From JAXGMQ01 sp964613055 (GTDB lineage Bacteria > Caldisericota > Caldisericia > JAAYUI01): a stretch of DNA of 26,238 nt. The notes below the pieces were generated by a model, which was not told the DNA's origin, did not search any database, and saw nothing but the letters and a program-made list of their open reading frames with translations. Below are positions 1 to 7,840 of this stretch, piece after piece. Where the stretch lies: positions 1 through 26,238 of the forward strand of contig CAZTGD010000028.1 in the NCBI GenBank assembly GCA_964613055.1. The letters are read 5' to 3'. Each line of letters opens with the position of its first letter. Position 1 is the first letter of the stretch. Both the position numbers and the translations under genes were made by a program.

Positions 1-1405
1 TTCTGTCATTGATGACTGTGGGTGATACATCCATGTATCCAATGTTGTCATTTAGGTAGTAAGACTCTCTGTCTATCTGGAACTCCAGGGTGGTTACATC
101 AGGTTGGGGTGTGGGGGTAGGTTCATCAACAAATAATTTATAACAGATTGTATTATAATCATAGCCATATACCTCATCAAATGTCAGTATAAGATAGTCG
201 GAATAAGCATTGATCTCTATAGGAGAATTGTCCACATATAGTAGGTTCACTAATTCTTTTGTTACCACATTGAATTGGGATATGACTTTTCTACCTTCCT
301 TTGTTTTGCTAATGAAGTAGATATTATTCTCATATGCTGTAAATACCGATTGACAATTGTAACAATACATATGTGGTTCAATTGTGAAGTAGGGTATGGG
401 AATCTCATAATCTATAGTATGGGGGCTACCAAGATCATTGCACTTTAGAACCATTGATTTATCACCATTCAGAGTTGTGACTTCAACAAGGTATACAAGG
501 TTATTGTTGACCTTTCTTATAAATAGTAAATCATAGAAACTGTCTATTACTGAAAATGATTTAGACGACAGGTCATACTCAGTCAAGTATTCCAATTCGT
601 TTGACCGTCTATATTCACAAAAATAGACAGCATTATAATATATATAAGCTCTATTGTAAGTATTAGATCTTGAAGAATAACTCTCATTTGTGCCATCAAT
701 TTGAGATACCTTCATCTTTTTTGAATCGAAAAGCAGTAGGTTTCTGAATTTTATGGTTGGTATCCAGAGTTGTAGATCGCCCGATACATCTGAAAGGTAA
801 CCACAAGGATCATTATCGATTGCAAGGTTACCGGTGCATAATTTAAACCTGTAACGCTCTTTTCCACTTGCTACATTCATTGAAACAAGGAATAGCTCGT
901 AATAATAACCTGGGGCAGAATACAGTTCTAAATCTAGAAAGTACATTGAATTGTCTACTACCTGATATATACCAGATCCTGAGTTACCATCACAGCCATA
1001 TTCATTTTCAGATCTCCATACCTCTTCACCATTATTAATATCAAGTGCTACGTATGAAAAGGCATAACTCTTTTCATCTGACATAACCTCAGCAATGATC
1101 ATATCTTCATACCTATTATACTTAAGAAGACGATCATGCCGAACACTCGGATATTTCCAAATATCATTTCCTGTCTCTATTTCAGCACAATGAAGAGTTC
1201 TATCTCCTGCATAATCAGGAGGATGGTTGTAGTAATAATATACCACGTATTCATCTGAAATATACTTTATAGGTGCTGTTGCTTCCTTTGTCCAAACCTC
1301 ACTTAGACGGTCCTTGTCAATTATTATGGGTTTGTATTCAGTGGATGCAATAACAGATGAAAAACAAAAAGTTGCCATAACCGTCGCTAAAACCACTTTC
1401 CTCAC
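1..1405 (-). CDS. Exported repeat/propeller-like protein with C-terminal stalk domain, 3' end cut by window edge
   Basis: The minus-strand frame is open from a GTG start to the left edge (about 468 codons). The start is set by an AAAGGAGG ribosome site five bases upstream. The first 20 residues are a signal peptide (MRKVV, hydrophobic stretch ending VIAS). The body has repeated short motifs such as ETGNDIW and INNGEEVW, which resemble PQQ-type beta-propeller blades; this is inference from pattern. A Thr/Pro linker (DEPTPTPQP) leads into a segment with IDRESYYLND, YMDVSP and VINDR. These match the opening of the stalk domain (copper amine oxidase N-terminal-like) that also ends the 864-aa protein at 13797. 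Likely a secreted or surface-attached protein. The domain end and stop lie outside the window. Confidence 0.8.
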   Translation of the reverse strand, partial: MRKVVLATVMATFCFSSVIASTEYKPIIIDKDRLSEVWTKEATAPIKYISDEYVVYYYYNHPPDYAGDRTLHCAEIETGNDIWKYPSVRHDRLLKYNRYEDMIIAEVMSDEKSYAFSYVALDINNGEEVWRSENEYGCDGNSGSGIYQVVDNSMYFLDLELYSAPGYYYELFLVSMNVASGKERYRFKLCTGNLAIDNDPCGYLSDVSGDLQLWIPTIKFRNLLLFDSKKMKVSQIDGTNESYSSRSNTYNRAYIYYNAVYFCEYRRSNELEYLTEYDLSSKSFSVIDSFYDLLFIRKVNNNLVYLVEVTTLNGDKSMVLKCNDLGSPHTIDYEIPIPYFTIEPHMYCYNCQSVFTAYENNIYFISKTKEGRKVISQFNVVTKELVNLLYVDNSPIEINAYSDYLILTFDEVYGYDYNTICYKLFVDEPTPTPQPDVTTLEFQIDRESYYLNDNIGYMDVSPTVINDR

Positions 1406-1440
1406 TCCAGCCTCCTTTGAGTCTCAGAAAACACGGTACT

Positions 1441-1468
1441 ATTATACACGATATTTCTTCACTATCAG
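1441..1468 (-). promoter_or_regulatory. Sigma-70-type promoter for the exported stalk protein
   Basis: On the minus strand, a perfect TATAAT (1441-1446) lies 16 bases downstream of CTGATA (1463-1468), a four-of-six match to TTGACA. It sits about 35 bases upstream of the GTG at 1405, leaving room for the AAAGGAGG ribosome site. Confidence 0.6.
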
Positions 1469-1539
1469 TTGTTCTCATTCAGCAATCCCTTAATCATTTT
1501 AACAACAACATCGATTGATTGATACTGCACACTGGTGAA

Positions 1540-1862
1540 TCATGGAAAATTCTTCAGATATAAAAGGGTGTAATAGATTGACTCCATCTCCTGCCTTGAA
1601 ATATGGGAATTTATCAATTTTCTATAATCCAACTCAAGCATATTCGCTATCATCCTAAGAACTGGTTTATATATGAGCACCCTAGTTACAGATACACCAA
1701 AGAGTCGTTCGAGACACACCGATCTTTTTTGCCAACCACCCTTGGTTTTTACTCAATCGAGACAAGGCCTTCTCAATTATCTGACCAATACGTATACCTC
1801 AATTGTAACACGATATAACTCGATTTTTCACAGCGATAAAAGTGATTTATGTCTATCCTAGA
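1540..1862 (-). pseudogene. Degenerate XRE-type helix-turn-helix regulator
   Basis: No single frame is open here, but two adjoining minus-strand frames read as one small DNA-binding protein. The first (1798 down to the TAG at 1682-1684) encodes GQIIEKALSRLSKNQGWLAK followed by KIGVSRTTLW, a clear helix-turn-helix. The second, shifted by one base, continues with KPVLRMIANMLELD and ends at the TGA at 1540-1542. This is the usual tail of XRE repressors (lrkiaeaLgvd type). The N-terminus is also broken: a TGA at 1799-1801 precedes the frame, there is no ATG, GTG or TTG in place, and a GGAGG-like site remains near 1866. Probably a recently inactivated regulator. A sequencing indel could explain one shift but hardly both. 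The rest of 1406-1976 holds only promoters and a stem-loop. Confidence 0.5.
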
Positions 1863-1886
1863 GTACCTCCAATGGGCTAAAACACA

Positions 1887-1914
1887 TTAATATATGCACA
1901 CAAACCACTGTCAA
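1887..1914 (-). promoter_or_regulatory. Promoter ahead of the broken XRE gene
   Basis: On the minus strand, a perfect TTGACA (1909-1914) and TATTAA (1887-1892) are separated by 16 bases, followed by a GGAGG-like site near 1866-1870. It points into the XRE remnant, so the promoter seems to have outlived its gene. Confidence 0.5.
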
Positions 1915-1938
1915 GGATAAGCAACATTTATCCGCTTG
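1912..1938. other. Stem-loop overlapping the -35 box
   Basis: GGATAA (minus-strand sense) pairs with TTATCC around a seven-base loop. CAA/TTG extends the stem after a small bulge. It lies 39 bases past the etfA stop and overlaps the TTGACA box at 1909-1914. There is no clear U-run on either strand, so an operator is as likely as a terminator for the etf transcript. Confidence 0.3.
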
Positions 1939-1976
1939 AAGCTCAGGGTAAAAACAGAGGTTAGCCAAACCAATTA

Positions 1977-2936
1977 CTACAGGTATTCGATTAATGCGGG
2001 GAGTATCTCCAAACAATCGCCCACCACACCAAAATCCGCGATCTTGAATATTGGTGCATCTGGGTCGCGATTGATGGCTACAATTGTGTCAGATTGCCTT
2101 ATGCCAGCCAGGTGCTGGTCTGCACCACTGATACCACAAGCGATGTAAAGCCTCGGTGAAACAACCTTTCCAGTGAGACCAACCTGATGTGTTGGATCAA
2201 TCCAACCGGCGTCTACAATAGCTCTGGATGCACCAAATGCTGCTCCCAACTTATTTGCAAGTCTTTTGCCGAGAACCAGGTTCTCCTTGGATTGAAGCCC
2301 TCTACCGCATGAGACGATAACCTGTGAGTCTGCAATCGATGGCCCCTCTTGATCACCAGGTTCAATGTGGTCAAGTTTTCTTACGATTTCAGAAAGCATC
2401 GTCGCAGATTCAAGCATTTCAACGGTTGTTGTTATGTCTGCTGATTTGGGGGCATTGAAAACACCTTGATGAATAGTGACTACTGATCCGTTATGTGACC
2501 ACACCTTTGATTTTATTTGTCCTCCAGAAGAGAATCTATCCAGAACGAATCCATCCTCTCTGGATTTAATGTCAACGATATTTGTCACAAGTGGTTTTCT
2601 CGTCTTAGCTGAAATCTTTGCAGAAACCTCCAAACCCCACTTGTTGTGTGGAGCGACAATAAGTTCGGGTTTTCTGCTCATGGCAAGATCTGCTATCTCG
2701 CGACCCACCAAATCTGAGTTCCTGTTTTTTATAAGCTCAGATTCTATGAGTATTGTCATGGGTTGACCAAGTCTTCCAAAAGCTGGTGCCTGCATGCGAA
2801 GACCCGATCCAACAAAAACAACAGCGATTTCAGCGAGTTGATCTACTGCCAACTCGTGCAATGCTCCAAGCAACTCTGAAGTGTTGTAGGATATCTGATT
2901 GTTTGAAATCTGACCTATTACCCAGAAGTGCTTCAC
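1977..2936 (-). CDS. etfA: Electron transfer flavoprotein, alpha subunit
   Basis: Carries FAD and, together with EtfB, shuttles electrons between flavin dehydrogenases and a membrane or soluble acceptor in the cytoplasm. The 319-aa length is normal for the family. The C-terminal half has the family signature: SCGRGLQSKEN, then ASRAIVDAGWI, then HQVGLTGK and YIACGISGADQHLAG, then AINRDPDAPIF and DFGVVGD, which line the FAD site. The N-terminal alpha/beta domain is typical. No ferredoxin extension is present. The start is a GTG overlapping the etfB stop in a four-base GTGA, with a GGGGGTG ribosome site just upstream, so translation is coupled. No acyl-CoA dehydrogenase or ETF:quinone oxidoreductase is visible in the window, so the partner dehydrogenase is unknown. 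Confidence 0.93.
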   Translation of the reverse strand: MKHFWVIGQISNNQISYNTSELLGALHELAVDQLAEIAVVFVGSGLRMQAPAFGRLGQPMTILIESELIKNRNSDLVGREIADLAMSRKPELIVAPHNKWGLEVSAKISAKTRKPLVTNIVDIKSREDGFVLDRFSSGGQIKSKVWSHNGSVVTIHQGVFNAPKSADITTTVEMLESATMLSEIVRKLDHIEPGDQEGPSIADSQVIVSCGRGLQSKENLVLGKRLANKLGAAFGASRAIVDAGWIDPTHQVGLTGKVVSPRLYIACGISGADQHLAGIRQSDTIVAINRDPDAPIFKIADFGVVGDCLEILPALIEYL

Positions 2937-3709
2937 TTAAGCACCCCCTTTGATTTAATTGCAGTGATTAGCTTGTTTGCAATATCGTCAGGGTTACTAC
3001 CTTCTATAAACTCTGTGTTTACCTGACTTGAAATAACCTCATACTCTAATAGCTTTGGTCGATTCTCAGGCATATCCATTTCAAGGTCATCGACTGTGTA
3101 TTGATCTATATCTATCTTCATGGCTTTATTCACACCACGTAGGGATGGCAATCTAGGTGTATTGATGTTTTTTGTCACAGAAATCACGCATGGAAGGTTG
3201 GTTTTCCAGACATACACCCCTGAATCATCTGATACCGAAACAAAGACATTTTTACCCTTTATCACAACCTTTTCAGCACCAAGTATAAACGGAACGCCCA
3301 GCATGTCTGCGAGTAATGCAGGAAGTATTCCCATCTCTGAGTCAGTTGACTTCACTCCACACAACACAACGTCAAATTCTCCATGCTTCTTCATAGCATG
3401 AGACAACGCGGATGCGGTGGCGAGAAGATCTGCACCTTCCAGTCGGGGATCGCTGACGAGAACTCCATTTCCAGCACCCATTGCTAGGATGTCCCTAATT
3501 GCTTCCTTTGCTGATTCTGGACCCATAGAGAAGACAGTAATATCATCCGGATTGTCCGTGAGGTTTAATGCTAACTCACTGGCGTTCTTGTCCATCGGAT
3601 TTGTTGACTTAGGGAAACTGTCTCTTATTAGTCTGCCACTTGAGGTGAACTGCCCCAAGGGGAATTTCTCAGGATCAGGTACCTGCTTAACGCAAATATT
3701 TATCTTCAT
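2933..3709 (-). CDS. etfB: Electron transfer flavoprotein, beta subunit
   Basis: Second subunit of the ETF heterodimer, holding the AMP or second nucleotide site. With the ATG at 3707-3709 it is 258 aa, the usual size. The sequence opens MKINICVKQVPDPEKFP, the EtfB N-terminus. It continues with NPMDKNASELALNL (family NpfDe.AvEeAlrL) and a CGVKSTDSEMGILPALLADM segment matching the nucleotide-binding loop. A longer frame extends upstream by 24 codons, but the internal ATG has a GGAGGTGAG ribosome site and matches the family start. It is first in the etfBA pair. The loop reads STDSEMG instead of the common IDGDTAQ. Whether this changes nucleotide preference cannot be decided from sequence alone. 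Confidence 0.92.
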   Translation of the reverse strand: MKINICVKQVPDPEKFPLGQFTSSGRLIRDSFPKSTNPMDKNASELALNLTDNPDDITVFSMGPESAKEAIRDILAMGAGNGVLVSDPRLEGADLLATASALSHAMKKHGEFDVVLCGVKSTDSEMGILPALLADMLGVPFILGAEKVVIKGKNVFVSVSDDSGVYVWKTNLPCVISVTKNINTPRLPSLRGVNKAMKIDIDQYTVDDLEMDMPENRPKLLEYEVISSQVNTEFIEGSNPDDIANKLITAIKSKGVLK

Positions 3710-3809
3710 CTCACCTCCAGAAGTCACCACATCAAATACTACTCCGAATTTTATAACATATTTACTGAGAATGAAAGCCATAAAATATTAAGTGTATTGC
3801 AGTTTCTCT

Positions 3810-3828
3810 GAGATTATTTAATAATCTC
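3810..3828. promoter_or_regulatory. Operator-like perfect dyad between etfBA and gdhA
   Basis: GAGATTATT and AATAATCTC form two perfect nine-base arms around a single central base. The site lies in the divergent intergenic region, 101 bases upstream of etfB and 98 bases upstream of gdhA, and 30 bases before the gdhA -35 box. A dimeric regulator binding here could control both directions. No regulator gene is adjacent except the broken XRE gene. Confidence 0.5.
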
Positions 3829-3857
3829 GATACAACTCAAAATTCCCTTGAAAGTCC

Positions 3858-3885
3858 TTGACATGAAAATAAATAAGACTAAATA
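3858..3885 (+). promoter_or_regulatory. gdhA promoter
   Basis: A perfect TTGACA (3858-3863) is followed after 16 bases by TAAATA (3880-3885). It lies about 40 bases before the gdhA ATG, which has an AAGGAG ribosome site. Confidence 0.6.
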
Positions 3886-3925
3886 GATAGTGTGAAAGAA
3901 CACATAATACTTCTAAGGAGACGAT

Positions 3926-5215
3926 ATGTCAGAGAAAGGTTTTAACGCTTTTGCAATGGCACAAAAGCAATTTGATGCAGTTGCCGACAAGTTACGCCTT
4001 GACAATGGCACAAAAGAGATACTCAGATGGCCGAGGAGAGAATACACATTTCGAATTCCAGTTAGAATGGATGATGGAAGTGTAAAAGTATTTCAAGGCT
4101 TTAGAGTACAACACAATGATGCTAGAGGTCCATGCAAAGGCGGTATCCGTTTCCATCCACAAGAGACCATAGACACAGTAAGAGCTCTTGCCACATGGAT
4201 GACCTGGAAATGTGCTGTGGTTGATATCCCACTTGGTGGGGGCAAGGGTGGAGTCATATGTGATCCGCACAACTTGAGTATGTCTGAACAGGAAAGACTC
4301 TGTAGGGGGTGGATTAGACAAGTTGGCAAGGACATTGGTCCACTGATCGATGTACCAGCTCCTGATGTGATGACCTCTGGTCAACACATGCTCTGGATGA
4401 TGGATGAATATGAGACGATTAATGGCGGGAACAAGTATCCCGGTGTAATAACCGGTAAACCTGTTGGATCTGGAGGATCACTTGGTCGTACAGAAGCCAC
4501 AGGATATGGAGTTATCTACGCAGTCAGAGAAGCCCTTAAGGATATGAGAATAAATGTTAAGGATACAAAGGCTTCTGTCCAAGGATTCGGTAATGTGGCT
4601 CAGTACGCCATCGAGTTATACGAGAAATTGGGTGGCACTGTCACCTGTGTTTCCTGCTGGTGTCAGAATGAAGGTTGCGCCTACAGTGTTAGAAAAAGTG
4701 ATGGGATAAATCTCAAAGAGCTTCTAAGTATTACTGACCGTTTTGGTGGTATTGATTTACAAAAGGTAAAGGATCTAGGATATGAGGTTGTCCCAGCCAT
4801 GGACTGGCTTGAAGAGAATGTTGACATACTTCTGCCATGTGCATTGGAAAACCAGATCACGGGTGAGAATGCTGGTAAAATAAGCGATAGGGTGAAGATA
4901 ATTGCTGAAGGGGCTAATGGTCCAACCTCTCCTGAAGCCGACGAGATTATATCAGAAAAGGGTATACACCTCATACCAGACTTCCTTGCCAATGCTGGTG
5001 GAGTGACATGCAGTTATTTTGAACAGGTGCAATGCAATATGAATTTCTTCTGGGAGAAGGATGAAGTATTAACCAAGCTTGACCAGAAGATGACTAACGC
5101 GTATCATGCTGTAGCTGACCTTTCAAAAAAGAAGGATATTTACATGCGTGATTCAGCATACATGATCGCCATTGATAGGATTGCCAGAGCTTGTACGATG
5201 AGAGGTTGGGTGTAA
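3926..5215 (+). CDS. gdhA: Glutamate dehydrogenase (Glu/Leu/Phe/Val family)
   Basis: Interconverts glutamate with 2-oxoglutarate and ammonia using NAD(P). At 429 aa it is the normal hexameric type. The substrate domain shows KGGIRFHP (residues 71-78), PLGGGKGGV with the catalytic Lys at about 107, and PAPDVMT with the catalytic Asp at about 147. The cofactor domain has the Rossmann loop GFGNVA (220-225), and the tail VKIIAEGANGPTSPEAD is characteristic. After the second Rossmann strand it reads VSCWCQNEGC instead of the familiar VSDS. This leaves no acidic residue to favour NAD and adds a small cysteine cluster (C241, C244, C246, C251). It has its own promoter, a clear ribosome site and a terminator, so it is monocistronic. 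A related amino-acid dehydrogenase is less likely. Confidence 0.93.
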   Translation: MSEKGFNAFAMAQKQFDAVADKLRLDNGTKEILRWPRREYTFRIPVRMDDGSVKVFQGFRVQHNDARGPCKGGIRFHPQETIDTVRALATWMTWKCAVVDIPLGGGKGGVICDPHNLSMSEQERLCRGWIRQVGKDIGPLIDVPAPDVMTSGQHMLWMMDEYETINGGNKYPGVITGKPVGSGGSLGRTEATGYGVIYAVREALKDMRINVKDTKASVQGFGNVAQYAIELYEKLGGTVTCVSCWCQNEGCAYSVRKSDGINLKELLSITDRFGGIDLQKVKDLGYEVVPAMDWLEENVDILLPCALENQITGENAGKISDRVKIIAEGANGPTSPEADEIISEKGIHLIPDFLANAGGVTCSYFEQVQCNMNFFWEKDEVLTKLDQKMTNAYHAVADLSKKKDIYMRDSAYMIAIDRIARACTMRGWV

Positions 5216-5255
5216 GTCTGATCGTAGCTAGCAGTACAGAATAAACAACTCAATA

Positions 5256-5294
5256 AATGGGAGTCAGCTCAAGAGAGTTTCTGACTCCCATTTT
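5256..5294 (+). terminator. Intrinsic terminator of gdhA
   Basis: AATGGGAGTCAG (5256-5267) pairs perfectly with CTGACTCCCATT (5281-5292) around a 13-base loop and runs into a short T stretch. It begins 40 bases after the gdhA stop. Confidence 0.85.
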
Positions 5295-5356
5295 CATATC
5301 CAATATCATCAAAAATCTTCTTTTTTCTTTATCAAGTAAGTGATAATCTATGAACC

Positions 5357-7687
5357 ATGACTAGCAATCAAGGCAATACTGGTAGACCTGAATGGCGCGT
5401 TATTATCGATACGCTTCGGATAACAAACAGAGCGCAATATGACAGAATATGCCAAAAACTCCTATACATTCTTTACAGAAAAGGTATAGAGGGAACCCAT
5501 AAACTCATTAAGCAATTCAATATAGCAGAAAAGAGAATCGGTTTTGAAAATGGCATAGGTGAAAACTACCCACTTCCAAAAACCCGGTCCTTTAGTCTAA
5601 ATCAAATCAGAAACGAGACGATAACCCTTGCTCATAGGTTTTTGGAGAAATCTGAATTGCTTGGGTATATCTTAGGCTGGATAAAAGAAGATAGAGTGAG
5701 TTTCCTCACGACCGCGCTTGAAGAACCTTCAACATCTTTCTCCAAAATTGTATCAACACTCGATAGATATTTTAACCTACCGAAATATGAAAGACACCTG
5801 ACGCATGAGCAGTACAAAGGCCTTAGGGTATCACTCATACAGCGGTTCCTGAGTGATTCTTCAGAATTTGCCAGAGTGGCTTGCGACTTTCTCACCGTGA
5901 GGAATTTCCATGAGTTACTCCCTCGAATGATTGGGACAACAACAGGAACTGGAAAAACCGGCGGCAAGGGTGCAGGCATGTTCTTTGCCCACAGGATTAT
6001 TGAAAAAGCAAAAAAAGAGTACCCCATACTTGCAAATGTCAAGGTACCGAATACCTGGTATCTGCTATCCGATGTGATTACTGATTTTATTCATTACAAC
6101 TCTCTGGAAGAAGTAATCAATTTTAAATACAGGGAGATTGATGAGATAAAACAGGAGTTTCAGTACTTTGAACAGATGTTTAAAAATGCACAGTTTAAAA
6201 GGTATATCCTGACTGATCTAACTCATGCTCTACGTGATATTGGAAACAGACCCGTTATCATAAGAAGCTCTTCACTACTCGAAGACAGCTTTGAGGCGTC
6301 CTTTGCTGGCAAATACAAAAGCCTTTTCCTGGCAAACACGGGGGACAACCATTCAAAACTTGTTGATCTGAAGGATGCCATTGCAGAGGTATATGCATCG
6401 GTTCTCAATCCTGATGCAATTGTTTACAGGAAGAAGATGGGATTGATATACTTCAGGGAAGAGATGGGATGCCTTATCCAGGAGGTTGTGGGGAAAAGAG
6501 TTGGCAAGTATTTCTTCCCTGCCTTTGCTGGCGTTGCTTTCAGTAACAATGAAATCAGGTGGTCCTCAAGGATCAAGCGTGAGGATGGTGTTGTGAGGAT
6601 GGTGGCAGGTCTTGGAACAAGAGCTGTGGACAGGGTTGCAGGGGATTACCCGACACTTGTTTCCCCTGGTCGACCGAATATCAAAGTCAACAACATCCCA
6701 TCGGAAATCGTTGAGTATTCTCAGAAATATATAGATGTTATCAACCTGGAATCGAGCAAGTTCGAAACCAAAGAGCTAACCTCTCTTTTGCAGGAAGTTG
6801 GCGATGAATACCCGATTCTTCATCAGATAGCTTCTGTATATGAAAACAACCTACTCAATGATATTTCGCCAATGACGGATCACACAAACGCTGATCATAT
6901 TATAACGTTCAAAGGTCTCTTTGAAAAAACTCCTTTCCTAAAACAAATTGAAACTATTCTTGCTATCCTCAAGAATAGTTTCCAGACGCCTGTGGACGTA
7001 GAGTTTGCGTTTGATGGAGAAGATCTTTACATACTACAGTGCAGACCTCAGTATTCTGGTGTTATCTCTTCAAACATAAAAATACCGTCAGACATCAGTG
7101 AAAAAAAAATTCTTTTCACAGCGGACAAGTACGTCAGTCAGGGATTATGCTCTGGCATTACACACATCATCTATATTGATCCACTTGACTATGGCAAACT
7201 AGAAAGTAGAGAGCAGATGCTCAAGGTGGGGAATATAGTCTCAAGGTTAAACTCATTATTGCCAGAAAAGAGCTTCATCCTGATGGGCCCAGGAAGGTGG
7301 GGAAGCAGGGGTGATATCAAGCTCGGCGTCAGCATAACCTATGCTGGAATATCAAACACAGCCGCTTTAATAGAGATAGCCAGAAACAATAAGTCGGGTG
7401 TACCCGATGTATCATTCGGTACACACTTCTTCCTTGATATCGTCGAATCCGGCATCCTGTATCTGCCCCTGTACCCAGATGAAAAAGATCAGATTTTCAA
7501 CTCAGATTTCCTGAGAAACACTGATAACTCACTTACTGATTTTCTCCCAGACGCGGGAGAATTCATGGAAACAGTGAGAGTACTAAACATTTCCAAAATA
7601 GCAGATGGTAAAACCGTGAAATTGGTCATGAGCGCTGATGAGAACAGGGCAGTCGCTTTTCTGGAGAGAGAAGAAAAACGATACTAG
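5357..7687 (+). CDS. PEP/pyruvate-binding (PPDK N-terminal-like) domain protein
   Basis: A 776-aa soluble protein built around the ATP-grasp nucleotide-binding module of pyruvate phosphate dikinase and PEP synthase. A helical N-terminal region of about 190 residues precedes the Gly-rich TGTGKTGGKGAGM loop (about 195-208). RSSSLLEDSFEASFAGKY (303-320) matches the family RSSA..ED...SFAG motif, and ILQCRPQ (559-565) matches the end of the module. A C-terminal domain (about 590-776) has the motifs MGPGRWGSRG and FGTHFF. No swivelling phosphohistidine domain and no PEP/pyruvate barrel are present, so a complete dikinase reaction is not expected; the real substrate is unknown. There is no ribosome site. 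GATAAT lies nine bases before the ATG, so the mRNA may be leaderless. Confidence 0.8.
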   Translation: MTSNQGNTGRPEWRVIIDTLRITNRAQYDRICQKLLYILYRKGIEGTHKLIKQFNIAEKRIGFENGIGENYPLPKTRSFSLNQIRNETITLAHRFLEKSELLGYILGWIKEDRVSFLTTALEEPSTSFSKIVSTLDRYFNLPKYERHLTHEQYKGLRVSLIQRFLSDSSEFARVACDFLTVRNFHELLPRMIGTTTGTGKTGGKGAGMFFAHRIIEKAKKEYPILANVKVPNTWYLLSDVITDFIHYNSLEEVINFKYREIDEIKQEFQYFEQMFKNAQFKRYILTDLTHALRDIGNRPVIIRSSSLLEDSFEASFAGKYKSLFLANTGDNHSKLVDLKDAIAEVYASVLNPDAIVYRKKMGLIYFREEMGCLIQEVVGKRVGKYFFPAFAGVAFSNNEIRWSSRIKREDGVVRMVAGLGTRAVDRVAGDYPTLVSPGRPNIKVNNIPSEIVEYSQKYIDVINLESSKFETKELTSLLQEVGDEYPILHQIASVYENNLLNDISPMTDHTNADHIITFKGLFEKTPFLKQIETILAILKNSFQTPVDVEFAFDGEDLYILQCRPQYSGVISSNIKIPSDISEKKILFTADKYVSQGLCSGITHIIYIDPLDYGKLESREQMLKVGNIVSRLNSLLPEKSFILMGPGRWGSRGDIKLGVSITYAGISNTAALIEIARNNKSGVPDVSFGTHFFLDIVESGILYLPLYPDEKDQIFNSDFLRNTDNSLTDFLPDAGEFMETVRVLNISKIADGKTVKLVMSADENRAVAFLEREEKRY

Positions 7688-7831
7688 GATAGCTTTCAAA
7701 TCAACGTATTTCATTAATCTAAACAAATTCTTTAATGTAATTTATTAAAAAAACCTAATATTCTAATCCAGCAATTTCAAATAAAACGACATCTTTAACT
7801 GATATGTTACAAAAGGCTGTCACGCGCTCTT

Positions 7832-7840
7832 TGCTATGAT
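7832..7840 (+). promoter_or_regulatory. Extended -10 promoter into the decayed region
   Basis: TGCTATGAT fits the TGnTATAAT extended -10 form and follows about 100 bases of very AT-rich DNA. No convincing -35 box is seen. It points into the frameshifted coding remnants that follow. Confidence 0.4.

Noticed and set aside
1603..1861. Overlapping short plus-strand open frames
   Set aside because: They lie opposite the XRE remnant, have no ribosome site and no recognisable motif. The minus-strand reading explains the region better.
1912..1938. Confident terminator for etfBA
   Set aside because: The stem is imperfect and lacks a U-run, so it is listed only as a stem-loop of uncertain role.
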